Origin: Capra hircus
Lineage: Eukaryota; Chordata; Mammalia; Artiodactyla; Bovidae
Direction: 5' to 3'
Length of the DNA stretch: 64,000 bases
Assembly (NCBI RefSeq): GCF_001704415.2
Contig: NC_030811.1
Location: 72,558,069 to 72,622,068, forward strand
In this document: positions 55,000 through 64,000 of the stretch, piece by piece
Layout: each line of letters opens with the position of its first letter
Numbering within the stretch: position 1 is the stretch's first letter
Made by a program: the position numbers and the translations under genes
The notes under the pieces: generated by a model
Told to the model about the DNA's origin: nothing
Database searches by the model: none
What the model saw: the letters and a program-made list of their open reading frames with translations, nothing else

Positions 55000-56505
55000 C
55001 AGTCCTTTTTGGTGCTCTTTATTCTTTGTGTAGATCCAATTATCTATTTTTCATGGACTGTGACTTTGGTGTTGTACCTAAAAAGTCAATTCTGTACCCA
55101 AGATCACATAGGTTTTATTCTCTATTCTCAGAGTTTTATAGTTTGGCATCTTACATTTAGCTCTGTGACCTATTTATTTGTTTGGGTTTTTTTGTTTGTT
55201 TGTTTTTTGATTGCCTGTGCAGCATGTGGGATCTTGGTACCCTGACCATGGATGAAACCTGGGCCCCCCAAAGTGGAAGCACAGAGTCCTAACCACTGGA
55301 CCACTAGGTAAATCCCATGTGATCCATTTTCTAGTTGTTTTTTGTAAAGTGTGTAAGGTCTATGTCTAGATTCATTACTCGTGGATGTCCAGTTGTTACA
55401 GTGTCATTTGCTGAAAAAGACTATCTTGGTTGCTCTATGTTGCCTCTTTTATCAAAGATCAGTTGACTACTTTTACATGGATCCATTTCTGGGCTTTCCA
55501 CTATGTTCCACTGATCTATATGTAAATTCTTTCACCAATACCATACTGTTTTGATTACTATAGCTTTATAGTAAATCTCGAAGTTGAGTAGTGCCAGTAT
55601 TTGAAAATTGTTCTTCTCCTTCAATATCATGTTGGCTATTCTGCTTCCTTTACCTTGCCATGTAAAATTTAGAATCAGCCTACTTGATATTCACAGAATT
55701 TGCTGAGACTTTGATTGAGATTTCATTGAATGTATAGATGAAATTGTGAAGAATAGACATTTTGACAAGATTGAGTCTTCCTAGCCATGGACATGGAATA
55801 TCTTTCCATTGACTTATTTTAAAAAAATAAATCAAGAAAGAGCTGAGTCTGATAGTTTTCCTCATACAGATAATATACATGTGTTTAAAAAAAAACACAT
55901 ATTTATTCCAAGTACTACATTGGATGGGGGGCTAATGTAGATGATATTGTTTTCCAGTTTCAAATTCTACTTGTTTTTCACTGCTGGAATATAGAAAAGT
56001 AGTTAACTTTTGTCAATTATTAACCATATATCCAGCAACCTTACTATAATCACTTACTAGTTCCAGGAGTTTGAGTTTATCCATTTTTTGGATCATGTCA
56101 TCTACAGAGAAAGTTTTTGTTTTATTACTTTCCAATCTGTAAACCTTTTATTTCCTGTTCTTACCTTTCTGCATTAATAGAACAAGTATGTTGAATAGGA
56201 GTAGTGAGATAGGACATTTTAGTTTTGTACCTCATCTTGGTGGGAAGACTTCAAGTTTCTCACTGTTACATATGTTAACTGTAGGTTTTTTTGCAGATAT
56301 TATTCTTTATCAAGTTGAAGAAGTTCCCTTCTGTTTCTCATTTATTGGGAATTTTTTCTAATTTTTTTTTTATTTTGTTAAATGCTTTTTCTGCATCTAT
56401 TGATATGATCATATGATTTTTTTTCTGCAACCTGTTGACATGATTGATAGCATTAATTGATTTTTCAAATATTGAACTAGGTTTGAATATCTGTGATAAA
56501 ACCCA
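55000..56505 (-). mobile_element. Old L1M ORF2, antisense
   Basis: Inverted L1M ORF2 in order: CTATTCTCAGAGTTTTATAG, GGATGTCCAGTTGTTACAG, ACTGATCTATATGTAAATTC, ACCATACTGTTTTGATTACTATAGC, ACATTTTGACAAGATTGAGTC and TTTTGTTAAATGCTTTTTCTGC. It ends at GAATATCTGTGATAAAACCCAC. An antisense CHR-2 interrupts it. The catalytic-domain text is present only at nucleotide level, with frames destroyed. Confidence 0.85.
55176..55317 (-). mobile_element. CHR-2 type SINE inserted in L1M, antisense
   Basis: The reverse complement starts GGGATTTACCTAGTGGTCCAG and runs through GGTTTCATCCATGG and AAGATCCCACATGC to an AAAAAACAAACAAACAAAA tail. The diverged target-site duplication tgtgacctattt is at 55164-55175 and tgtgatccattt at 55318-55329. 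Confidence 0.9.
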
Positions 56506-56509
56506 CTAA

Positions 56510-57014
56510 TGTTTTTTTTCTCCCTGTGTTTCATTTTGGATAATTTTTATTGCTATATCTGCAAAATCATTATTCTTTCTCCAATTTCTAAGTTGCCATT
56601 AATCCCATTAAGTATTGGTTTTTTTTTTTTTAATCTTACATATTGTAGTTTGCTTCTACAGAAGTTCCATTTGAGTCTTTCAAAAATGCCATCTGTATCT
56701 CTACTTAACATACTCTACCTTCCCTATAGCTTTTTGATCATATGGAACACAATATAGCCATTTTAATATACTTTATTAATTCCAACACCTATGGTGATTC
56801 TTGGTTTTTGATTCATGTCTTCTCACTATGGGTGATATTTTCCTGTTTCTTTCATGCCTCATAACTGTTTTTATTGGATAGCACACATTATGAAATGGAC
56901 ATTGTTGAACACTAGATATACTTTTGTGTTTCTATGAATACTCTTGATGTTCTGGGCTCAAAGTTATTGGAGATAAATTTAACCTTTCAGATCTTATGCC
57001 TAAGCATTTTTTCT
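56510..57014 (-). mobile_element. L1M 5' UTR, antisense, inner part
   Basis: Inverted 5'-UTR-like text: TCAAAAATGCCATCTGTATC, TTTCATGCCTCATAACTG, TTTATTGGATAGCACACATTATG and TTCTATGAATACTCTTGATGTTCTGG. It abuts ORF2 sequence at about 56505 and is cut at 57015 by a second L1 insertion. Confidence 0.55.
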
Positions 57015-57474
57015 TTTTTCAGCTTTGTTGAGGTATAATTGACAAATAAAATTATATTTAAACATAAAATATGTTTATCAAATCACAATTGGTGATTTTT
57101 TTAAAAAATCAAATCACCACATATTTGATTTTTTGAAATCAAAATCAAATCACCACATATACATTGTGAAAAAAATCCCAGTCGTCTAGTTAACATTTAT
57201 TACCTTATACAGTCAGCCAAATAGTCACCTTGCTTTACTTTGGATTCTTAGAACTTATTTAACTTACAGATGAACATTTGTACCCTTTTTACAACCCCGA
57301 TTTCCTTTACCCCTCCCCTAGCCCACTCCCTAGCAACCACTTTTCTACTGTTTCTATAAGTTTGACTTATATGTAGGATTTTTTTTTTAAGTGACGCTAT
57401 GCATTGTTTGTCTGGCTCATTTCATTTATCATAATGCCATCAAGGTCCCTCCATGGCTCTTAAACTTTTTTGGG
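57015..57474 (-). mobile_element. L1M 3' end inserted in the 5' UTR, antisense
   Basis: TTTGTTGAGGTATAATTGACAAATAAA, AGCCCACTCCCTAGCAACCAC and TGTTTGTCTGGCTCATTTC are the inverted 3' UTR and ORF2-end blocks of an L1M subfamily. It contains a local AT-rich repeat at 57085-57165. Confidence 0.8.
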
Positions 57475-58020
57475 CAAGATCATAGCAGGGTTTTGTCTAG
57501 AATTAATTAGTGCTCATTATTGAGGCAAACTTTCTGAGTACTCTAACCAGTGCCCTGTGGATTTTTCCAGTCTGGCTTGTAGGAATATTCCTCTAATTCT
57601 TTCAGGTGGTTCTGTCCTCAGCCTCCAACAGTTTCCTCCCCTGCCTTAGAGTAGTGTGCTAAATACTCAAGAAGGACCCTCGCAGAAGGGTCCCTCCAAT
57701 AGCAGACCTGTCTATTGGAATATGTGCTGCCTTGGTCTCCCTAGACTCAGCTTTGTTTTCTCAACCCAGGGAGTCTACTGGCTCCCTCTGGGTTTCCTCT
57801 TCCTGTCCCATGGCCTATAAACTCAAGGTAGTGAACAGGGGCAGTTGTAGGGCTTCCCTTATTCTCCCCAACCCTGCCCCCCGCCCCCAACCTCTTTGGG
57901 TCACTGTCTTACCAGCCTGATGTCCAAGTCTTGGGAACATTTGTTGTAAATACATCTTTACATTTTTGTTTTTTCAGGTGGGAAGGTAAATCTGGTTCAC
58001 GTTGCTTATGTTGTTCAGAG
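57475..58020 (-). mobile_element. L1M 5' UTR, antisense, outer part
   Basis: It continues the interrupted 5' UTR: TTGAGGCAAACTTTCTGAGTAC, CAGTGCCCTGTGG, TTTTCCAGTCTGGCTTG and TTCAGGTGGGAAGGTAAATCTGG near the far end. The last block is the inverted first bases of an old L1M. The 57732-57920 plus frame is a chance reading. Confidence 0.6.
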
Positions 58021-58389
58021 GTCAAGTTCCTGTAAGGGCTTTTCCCCCAACAAGTAACTGACAATGCAATGCAATATAATGGGAAAAAATTACCAAGTGA
58101 AATTGCTAATGGTGCAAAAAAAAAAAAAAAAAATGCCCTGGCAACAGTGATCCTGGGAACTGCTCAGAGAATACATAAGCTTGTTGATAAAACTTTTTAG
58201 ATTAGATAAAAATATTCTGTATGTATTTCCTGATCGAAGGATCATATCATAGAATGCCAATGGCTCTGAAAAAATAAAACTGGTTATTACCTTGAGCAAG
58301 TACTTAGTATTACTTCTAGTACACCCCAACCTACCAGGAGTTTCATCTCCATGAATCAATTTTCCCAGGACATGATAGTCTCTGTGTTA
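58021..58389. other. Unassigned interval with an A run
   Basis: About 370 bases. An A run of about 19 at 58116-58134 may mark the tail of an unrecognised insertion. Confidence 0.45.
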
Positions 58390-59065
58390 ATCATACTCCA
58401 AATTATTTTTCCTTCTTTTTACCTTTAGACTCCTTTCACTTATTAACCCCCACCCAACTTCTGGCAGCCACAAGTCTATTTCCTGTATCTGTGAGTTTGC
58501 TATTAGGTTTTTGTTTTGTGATTATTTTGTCAGTTGCACATAAGACAGATTATATAGAGTATTTGTCTTATCTGACTTATTTCACTTGGCATAATGCCCT
58601 CGAAGTTCATCTCTGTTGTTGGAAATGGCAATAGTTCCTTCTTTTTATGGCTGAATAATGCTCCATTGTGCATATATGCCAGATTTCTTTATTCAGCCAT
58701 TGGTGAACAGGTAGGTGGTTTCCACATCTTGGCTGTTGTAAATAATCCTGTAGTGAATGTGGGGGTGCATATCTTTTTGAGTTAGAATTTTCATTTCTTT
58801 GGATAAATACTCAGAAGCAGATTGCTAGATCATATGGTAGTTCTATTAGTTTTTTGAGGAATACCCATACAGTTTTCCATAATAGCTGTACCATTTAACA
58901 TTCCCACCAACAGTGCACAAACGTTCTTGTTTCCTCCCACATCCTTGCCAACATTTACTTGTTTTTTTTTTTCTTTTTTTGATAGTAGTGATTCTGACAG
59001 GTGTGAGACGATTGCTCATTGTGGTTTTAATTTGCATTTCTCTGATGCAAAATAGCATTTTTGAA
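58390..59065 (-). mobile_element. L1MA/B-type ORF2 end and 3' UTR, antisense
   Basis: CTTATTTCACTTGGCATAATG, ATAATGCTCCATTGTGCATATATGCC, GTTTCCACATCTTGGCTG and ATTCCCACCAACAGTGCAC, then the ORF2 trace at 58913-59118 (minus). That trace reads CIREMQIKTTMSNRLTPVRITTIK and SKCWQGCGRKQERL, the L1 cysteine-rich region. 5'-truncated near 59065. Confidence 0.86.
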
Positions 59066-59151
59066 GCATGCAAAGATACAAATTTTATTTCCTCATTATG
59101 GCTACCTGGTTTGCACACCTGGTTTAGTCTCTTTGGGTGTTGGTTTCAGGT

Positions 59152-59705
59152 TTAGGCTATGTATTGGGGTTCTCTAGAGAAACAGAACCAGTAGATTATA
59201 TATCTATAAAACTTAGAAAGTTATATAAGTTATTGGCTCATGTGACTAAGGATGCTGAGAGGTCCCTTGGTCTGCCATCTGCAAGCTGGAGACTCAGGAA
59301 AGCTGGTGGTGTAGCTCAGAAGCTTGAGAATGAGAGAGCCAGTGGTGTAGATTCCAATGTGAGCCTTCAGGTCAGAGTGCTGAAGGCAGGAAACGTTGAT
59401 GTCTCAGCTTATGCAGTGAAGCGGAGAACAAGTTCAACCTTCCTCTGCCTTTTCATTCTATTTAGACCATCAACAGATTGGATGATGCCCAATCTGCCTA
59501 ACAATATTTTTAGCTAGTCTAACAAACTTTCCAATATTAGGAAGAAAAATTTACATTACTCAGCCCACTTGACTCAGTCAAATGCCAGTCTCTCCAGAAA
59601 CACCTTCTGCAGATAAACTCAGAAATGAGGTTTAATGAGATATCTAAGCATCTCATGACTTGGTCAAATGGACACATAAATTTAACCATCCCAGAGCAGA
59701 AGTAA
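59152..59705 (-). mobile_element. ERVL-type LTR (MLT2-like) relic, antisense, solo
   Basis: In reverse it ends GTTCTCTAGAGAAACAGAACC and is preceded by TTATTGGCTCATGTGAC. Further in are CATCAACAGATTGGATGATGCCC and, at the other end, GGACACATAAATTTAACCATCCC. This is the MLT2-group LTR order. The 126-codon plus frame at 59137-59517 runs through it and is incidental. No gag, pol or env traces adjoin. Confidence 0.6.
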
Positions 59706-59979
59706 GGTGCATTCTAGTCCTTAAATGTTTTTGGACTCTTGAAATCATTATACTCTCTACTCCCTACAATATAGCCTAGCGATCACTCTAATCTGAAGTG
59801 CCTCCAAGTCAGTATGGAGAACTTTATAACCCTGCATCCCTTTCCTGTAATGACTTCCCTTCCCTTCGTCTTTTCAGTCATCTAACAAGCACTGAGTACC
59901 TACTGTGAGCCAGACACTGCAGTAGGCATGGTGAGAACAGCAACAGATTGATTGATAAGGGGATTATATTCTAGAGGAT
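59706..59979. other. Unassigned, possibly L2-related
   Basis: ACTGAGTACCTACTGTGAGCC and AGACACTGCAGTAGGCATGG at 59890-59935 resemble a common L2- or MIR-like module. The remainder was not recognised. Confidence 0.35.
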
Positions 59980-60180
59980 GCTTACTGAGCACCTGTTTGA
60001 GGCCTGCTGGGTCCTGTGCAGAGCACTTACTTATGGTAGCTTACATAATTTTCACAACAGTCCGATGAAGTGGGAGCAATCCCTATATACACAAAGAAAC
60101 TGAGGTCACAGAACCATGAAGTGATGAAGCGGGGATGTGAAACTAGCTAGTTTGGCTCAAGACATCCTGCTTTTAGTATC
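59980..60180 (+). mobile_element. MIR SINE
   Basis: TTACTGAGCACCTGTTTGAGG, ATAATTTTCACAACAGTCCGATGAAG and AAGAAACTGAGGTCACAGAACC follow the MIR order. Confidence 0.75.
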
Positions 60181-63165
60181 TTTGCTGAAAGATGGCCAGC
60201 AAACAAAACTCAGTTCATGTTTGGATTTGCTTTGACTTTTAGTGATATTTTGAAAAAACAAAAGTTAAAATTTCCTGGACTCTGCCGTTTGCCTTTATCT
60301 CCTATTCTTTCATACCCAGCCAACTCCCTTCACTCACTGCCTGGTCCTAAAGACATTTGGATTTTGATTTCTGCACACGTCTATCCTGCCTCTTCCTTGG
60401 GGTAATTTTCCACTTTCTCCTCATTTCTCAGTTCTATTAAGGACACCTCAGGTAACCCCTTTATCACAAGCATGCCTTTCACTTTTATTCCTTGGCTCTT
60501 TCCCATTTCTCTGAATTTTCTGTCAAATTACCTGTTTCTCTAAAGATTCTCCTTCTTTCTTCTCTTTTGAGCTTCATTCCATTGGCTGTGATTGTGTCTG
60601 ATATCTCCTCAGATTACTGGCAATAGCGCTATAAGACTAAGAACACAGAAGAAAGTAAAAGTGGACATAATGAAAGAAGCTAATTCCCTAACCATCTCAA
60701 ACCTTTGAAAGTCCATTTTTCTTCAGATCAAAATTGTGAATGAAGCTGACCACTTTCTTAGCTTTCCTTCTCTGTTAAAATGGCATTAGGAGAAACGAGA
60801 AATTTTGAGGTTTTTCTGCTTTAACCATAGAATCTCTGGGCTCACCTGAGAAGCAAACTATAGTTGATAATGTTTTTATGAAATACATTTCAAATTCCAA
60901 CCAACTGCCCATAGTTCTGAAAGAACCCATTTGTAAGTCTTTCTGTGCAAAATACTTCAGAATTTGAACATTTTCTCTGACTGAACTCTGAATTCCCTAA
61001 CACCGTCTACTTTATACTCTGAAATTTCTATGTAAAGTACAAATGGAGATATTTTGGTTAAAAATTCTTGTTTTTACTTCCTGTACCCTCCTGCATCTTA
61101 CTATTTCTGTAACAGGTACCTTGCTGATGTGCCCATGTCAAGTAGCTTATTAATTCTATTTCTGAGCCACTGTGGTCAAATTCAGAGCTCTGTACTTAGT
61201 ACCTTAGGTTAAGATAACCCAGACTAATTTCTCAGGTTGCCAGTTATTAAAAAAAAAAATCGAAGTAGCTACTAACTGCAAATGGCTAGTCCCGATGGAG
61301 TTTTGTCATAAGTTAGAATGCACACCAGATTATAACTACCTAACACCAAAAAAGGTAAAATCTCCTTATTTTATATTGGTTACATATTAAAATGGTACCT
61401 CTTAATATATTGAGTTAAATAAGAACCATTATTAAAATGGAAATAATAATGGAAGAAATTTTCCATTATTAAAATGGAAAAAAACTGAACATGATGAGCA
61501 GATATTTTTAGCTCAAGGCAAAGGAGATGAATTCTTGAGGTAAGTGTATAGAATTATGAGCCTCGATAAGAGTTGAGGGGTGCTTTTGCTACACAGTACA
61601 GCAGTAAGATAAGAAGAGGAGAAACTTAGCTTTTTGAACAGAAAGCTTTTAAATTCAGCCCTTTGTGTTGTGATGCCAGTAAGAAAGAGGAAAGAACAGA
61701 GTTCCTCTTTTGTGTTCTTGATGCTGGGAAAGCACTGAAGCGGTAGAAAGGTGTATTCACAGCATACTTGCCTTTCAGGAGGCGAGAGTTGGCAACCTTT
61801 CCTGGGTTGCTGTTTAGAAGAGTGCCTGTTGTGACTAGATATTGTTTTATGGTGTTTGGGTCTTTTCTCCATGTATTTTTCTCCTTCCTTCATTCAAACT
61901 GAGAGTCTATTCCATGAATGTTATCTCAAGAGGTATAAGGCAGGCTGGAAAGTGGAAATGACTAAGCAATCTTTCCAGCTTTTGTTTTCCAAAAATCTGA
62001 TTCCTGGGGGACTGGGGAGAATTAAGAGGGAGAAGTGGATTTGCTGATATAAGAAGCTGTCTTGAAGGTTCGCTATCTAGGTTACCTATAGCTTCACTCT
62101 CATGTTGGAGAAAGGTCACTCTCTCCAGGGCAAGAGGGAGAGGAGAGAGGATGGGGGTCCAGGCACAGTAGGAAGGAGGCCGTGGGCAGTACCTTGGGGG
62201 CAGCAGGACTCCAGGGAGTGGAGCATGGTGTATTGAGGCAAAGGGCCATAAACAGACTGGTCAGAACATTCTGTGCCCCAAGGGTGCACAAGCGGCAGGG
62301 ATCGCCAGCCTGTGGCCCCAGGTGGACTTGGACAGTAGATGTCTCACTCCCACTCTGGATGTGTTGACTGTTTGCTGGAATCCAGAACAAAAGCACATCA
62401 CAAGTGGGAGAAGGAGGGATGACATTTCCTACTGGTGTGGTAGAATATGGGCTTCAGTCAGAAATGAATTCAAATCGGAGACCATGTATGTCTCCGATGT
62501 CTATTTTACAATCTTCTCACAGCCAGGAGATTTGCCCTCTACTACATGGTGATGGAAAAATATTCAGGGCTATGAACTCCTCTTCTCTCTTGCAGATCTA
62601 TAGATGCCCATCTCAGTATATAAGCAGGTAGGGTCACAGGATAAGATAAGATTGTCCATTCCATGGATGCTGTGAGTTGTACCTCTAGAACTTCACAAGC
62701 TCCCCTTGGCAGGGAATCTGGTAGCCCTTCAGAACAGCTTGGGAACAAGAACCTGAAGGGGTAGGGGCCATTGACCTAGAATCTGACTCATTTTACTGCC
62801 TGTAAATGACAGTAAGGGACATTATTCCTTTTGTTAAGATCAGAGTTTTACCAGTCAAAAAATCAAGGCCATTAAAAGAATTTACTGGGAAAGACTCTGA
62901 TTTAGCAAGATAGTCAAGCCCCACCACTAGCTGATCAAGACACCCAAGGTAGAAATTCCCTCAGAGTGGGAAAATGTCAAGCAGGTTGCTTTGAACTGAG
63001 TTTGGGAACACTCTTACCACATTTTCTACCTCCTAGAATATTCTATGTTCTGCTTTTGTATTTCAACCTTCCTGCTCTGGTCTAAGTCCAGTGTAGAGAA
63101 AAAAAATTGCTCATCTTTAATACATACCACTACTTCTATTAGGAAGAAAGAGAAGCAAAAATGAA
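60181..63165. other. Mostly unassigned single-copy-looking interval
   Basis: About 3 kb with no recognised mobile element. A 126-codon minus frame (61513-61893) and overlapping frames at 62100-62750 have no domain, and no splice or promoter context supports them. A small repeat structure at 61426-61480 is listed separately. Confidence 0.4.
61426..61480. repeat. 18-bp direct repeat with internal inverted repeat
   Basis: ccattattaaaatggaaa occurs exactly at 61426-61443 and 61463-61480. Between them AATAATGGAA and TTCCATTATT form a short stem. Confidence 0.9.
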
Positions 63166-63171
63166 CAGTTA

Positions 63172-63336
63172 CAGGATTGGTAAAGAATCTGCCTACAATG
63201 CAAGAGGGTTCGATCCCTGGGTGAGGAAGATCCCCTGGGGTAGGAAATGGCAACCCACTCTAGTATTCTTACCTAGAAAATTTCGTGGACAGAGGAGCCT
63301 GGCAGGCTGCAGTTCATGGAGTCGCAAAGCAACACA
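63172..63336 (+). mobile_element. Bov-tA SINE, 5'-truncated
   Basis: Starts within the tRNA-like head (GGATTGGTAAAGAATCTGCC), then GGTTCGATCCCTGGGTGAGG, CAACCCACTCTAGTATTC and the tail to GTCGCAAAGCAACACAACTAAGC. It runs directly into a CA microsatellite. Confidence 0.92.
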
Positions 63337-63345
63337 ACTAAGCAC

Positions 63346-63384
63346 GTGCATGCGCACACGCACACACGCGCACACACACACACA
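63346..63384. repeat. CA/CG-containing microsatellite at SINE tail
   Basis: GCGCACACGCACACACGCGC followed by CACACACACACAC, probably grown from the SINE tail. Confidence 0.93.
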
Positions 63385-64000
63385 ACAAATATCTATACCT
63401 TGGAATGTTAGGGGAGAGGGGAGATAGGAAAGAGCCTGAGGGGCAGACAATGGAAGAACTTTCATTTCTTGACTGTATAGAACAACAAACAGAGTTTGTT
63501 CATGATGCATTGCTCAATTATTTAATTGCTTTTAACAAATGTAAATGCCTCTGGTGCTACACAGAATTTAGATCTGGTCATTGTGGCCTCTTCTATCACT
63601 GCATCTATATAGCAAGCTCAAGGATGAGCACCCTAGTCCCTGTTCTTCCCATGCTGTGCAGGTCCTTGGGCAGGCACTTGGTCAGTGTTTGTTGACTGCC
63701 GCCACCCAGAGCGACCAGAGAAGGTACTGGGAGCTGCTTATATCCCAATCACTAGAACAGCAATAGTCACTGCTGCATTGAAACCCAAATTCTATGCTGG
63801 TGAAAGGGTAGTGAACCATCACTAATTAGTAGTAGAACCATGACCCTCTAGAGTAGGGGTCCTTGAAGACTGTCTCATATCACCCCTAATTCTATTGACA
63901 AGGAAAGGGGGGGCCAAATGAGGTCAACCAATCCTTTCACCAGGTTTTGGAAGAATTAAGGGCCATAGTCTTCTCCTGATACCTAGCCTTGTGTTCTTGG
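63385..64000. other. Unassigned interval to window end
   Basis: About 615 bases. The 96-codon frame at 63405-63695 has no recognised domain and starts beside the microsatellite. Confidence 0.4.

Noticed and set aside
59137..59517. 126-codon plus-strand frame
   Set aside because: It lies across an antisense MLT2-like LTR and its start is at the LTR edge. It has no recognisable domain.
61513..61893. 126-codon minus-strand frame
   Set aside because: No domain, no splice or promoter context. Length is within chance expectation for 64 kb.

Overview
This is a 64 kb piece of a nuclear mammalian genome. BOV-A2 and Bov-tA SINEs, BovB (RTE) LINEs and an L1-BT type LINE together point to a bovid (cattle or a close relative). 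No host protein-coding exon, rRNA or intact tRNA gene, CRISPR array or operon could be supported. Every longer open frame either lies inside a recognised repeat or is a short chance frame without recognisable domains. The window reads as intergenic or deep-intronic DNA built from layered retrotransposon insertions. Family names come from recognising consensus-like sequence by eye. Boundaries are good to a few bases where a target-site duplication (TSD) is quoted and to tens of bases elsewhere.

Layout. 1-3.5 kb: an antisense BovB fragment, a Bov-tA, then three SINEs head to tail separated by copies of one target site. 3.5-11.2 kb: a nearly full-length L1-BT with a long 5' UTR (three 145-bp tandem units), a broken ORF1, a broken ORF2 and a 3' UTR. 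11.2-13.8 kb: an old L1M interrupted by a BovB with an 11-bp TSD. 14-24 kb: old LINE, LTR and SINE relics (L1 3' end, MLT1-type LTR, CHR-2, L2 on both strands, MIR) and a BovB carrying an antisense Bov-tA. 24.8-26.3 kb: two unlike LTR-like blocks in tandem. 27.8-34.2 kb: MIRs split by L1, BovB and BOV-A2 insertions, old L1 pieces and an antisense L1-BT 3' end. 35.0-35.4 kb: a compact cluster of three inverted-repeat pairs that I cannot assign to a family. 36.5-43.8 kb: L1 3' ends, a BovB tail with an unusually long TSD, MER5A-like elements, MIRs and Bov-tA. 46.2-50.9 kb: an antisense L1 whose 5' UTR is joined directly to the middle of ORF2. 52-60 kb: MaLR- and MLT2-type LTRs, MER5A, MIR, and a second antisense old L1 in which a 5' UTR abuts the reverse-transcriptase region. 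60-64 kb: mostly unassigned single-copy-looking DNA with one Bov-tA and a CA microsatellite.

How the parts relate. L1 and BovB are the two reverse-transcriptase sources. MIR is tRNA-derived and associated with L2, Bov-tA and BOV-A2 share the BovB tail, and CHR-2 is tRNA-derived. All LINE reading frames seen here are interrupted, so nothing in the window looks able to move on its own. The most unusual structures are the SINE triplet at one target site, the inverted-repeat cluster at 35.0-35.4 kb, and the two 5'UTR-to-ORF2 junctions. I did not find a convincing new biological system.
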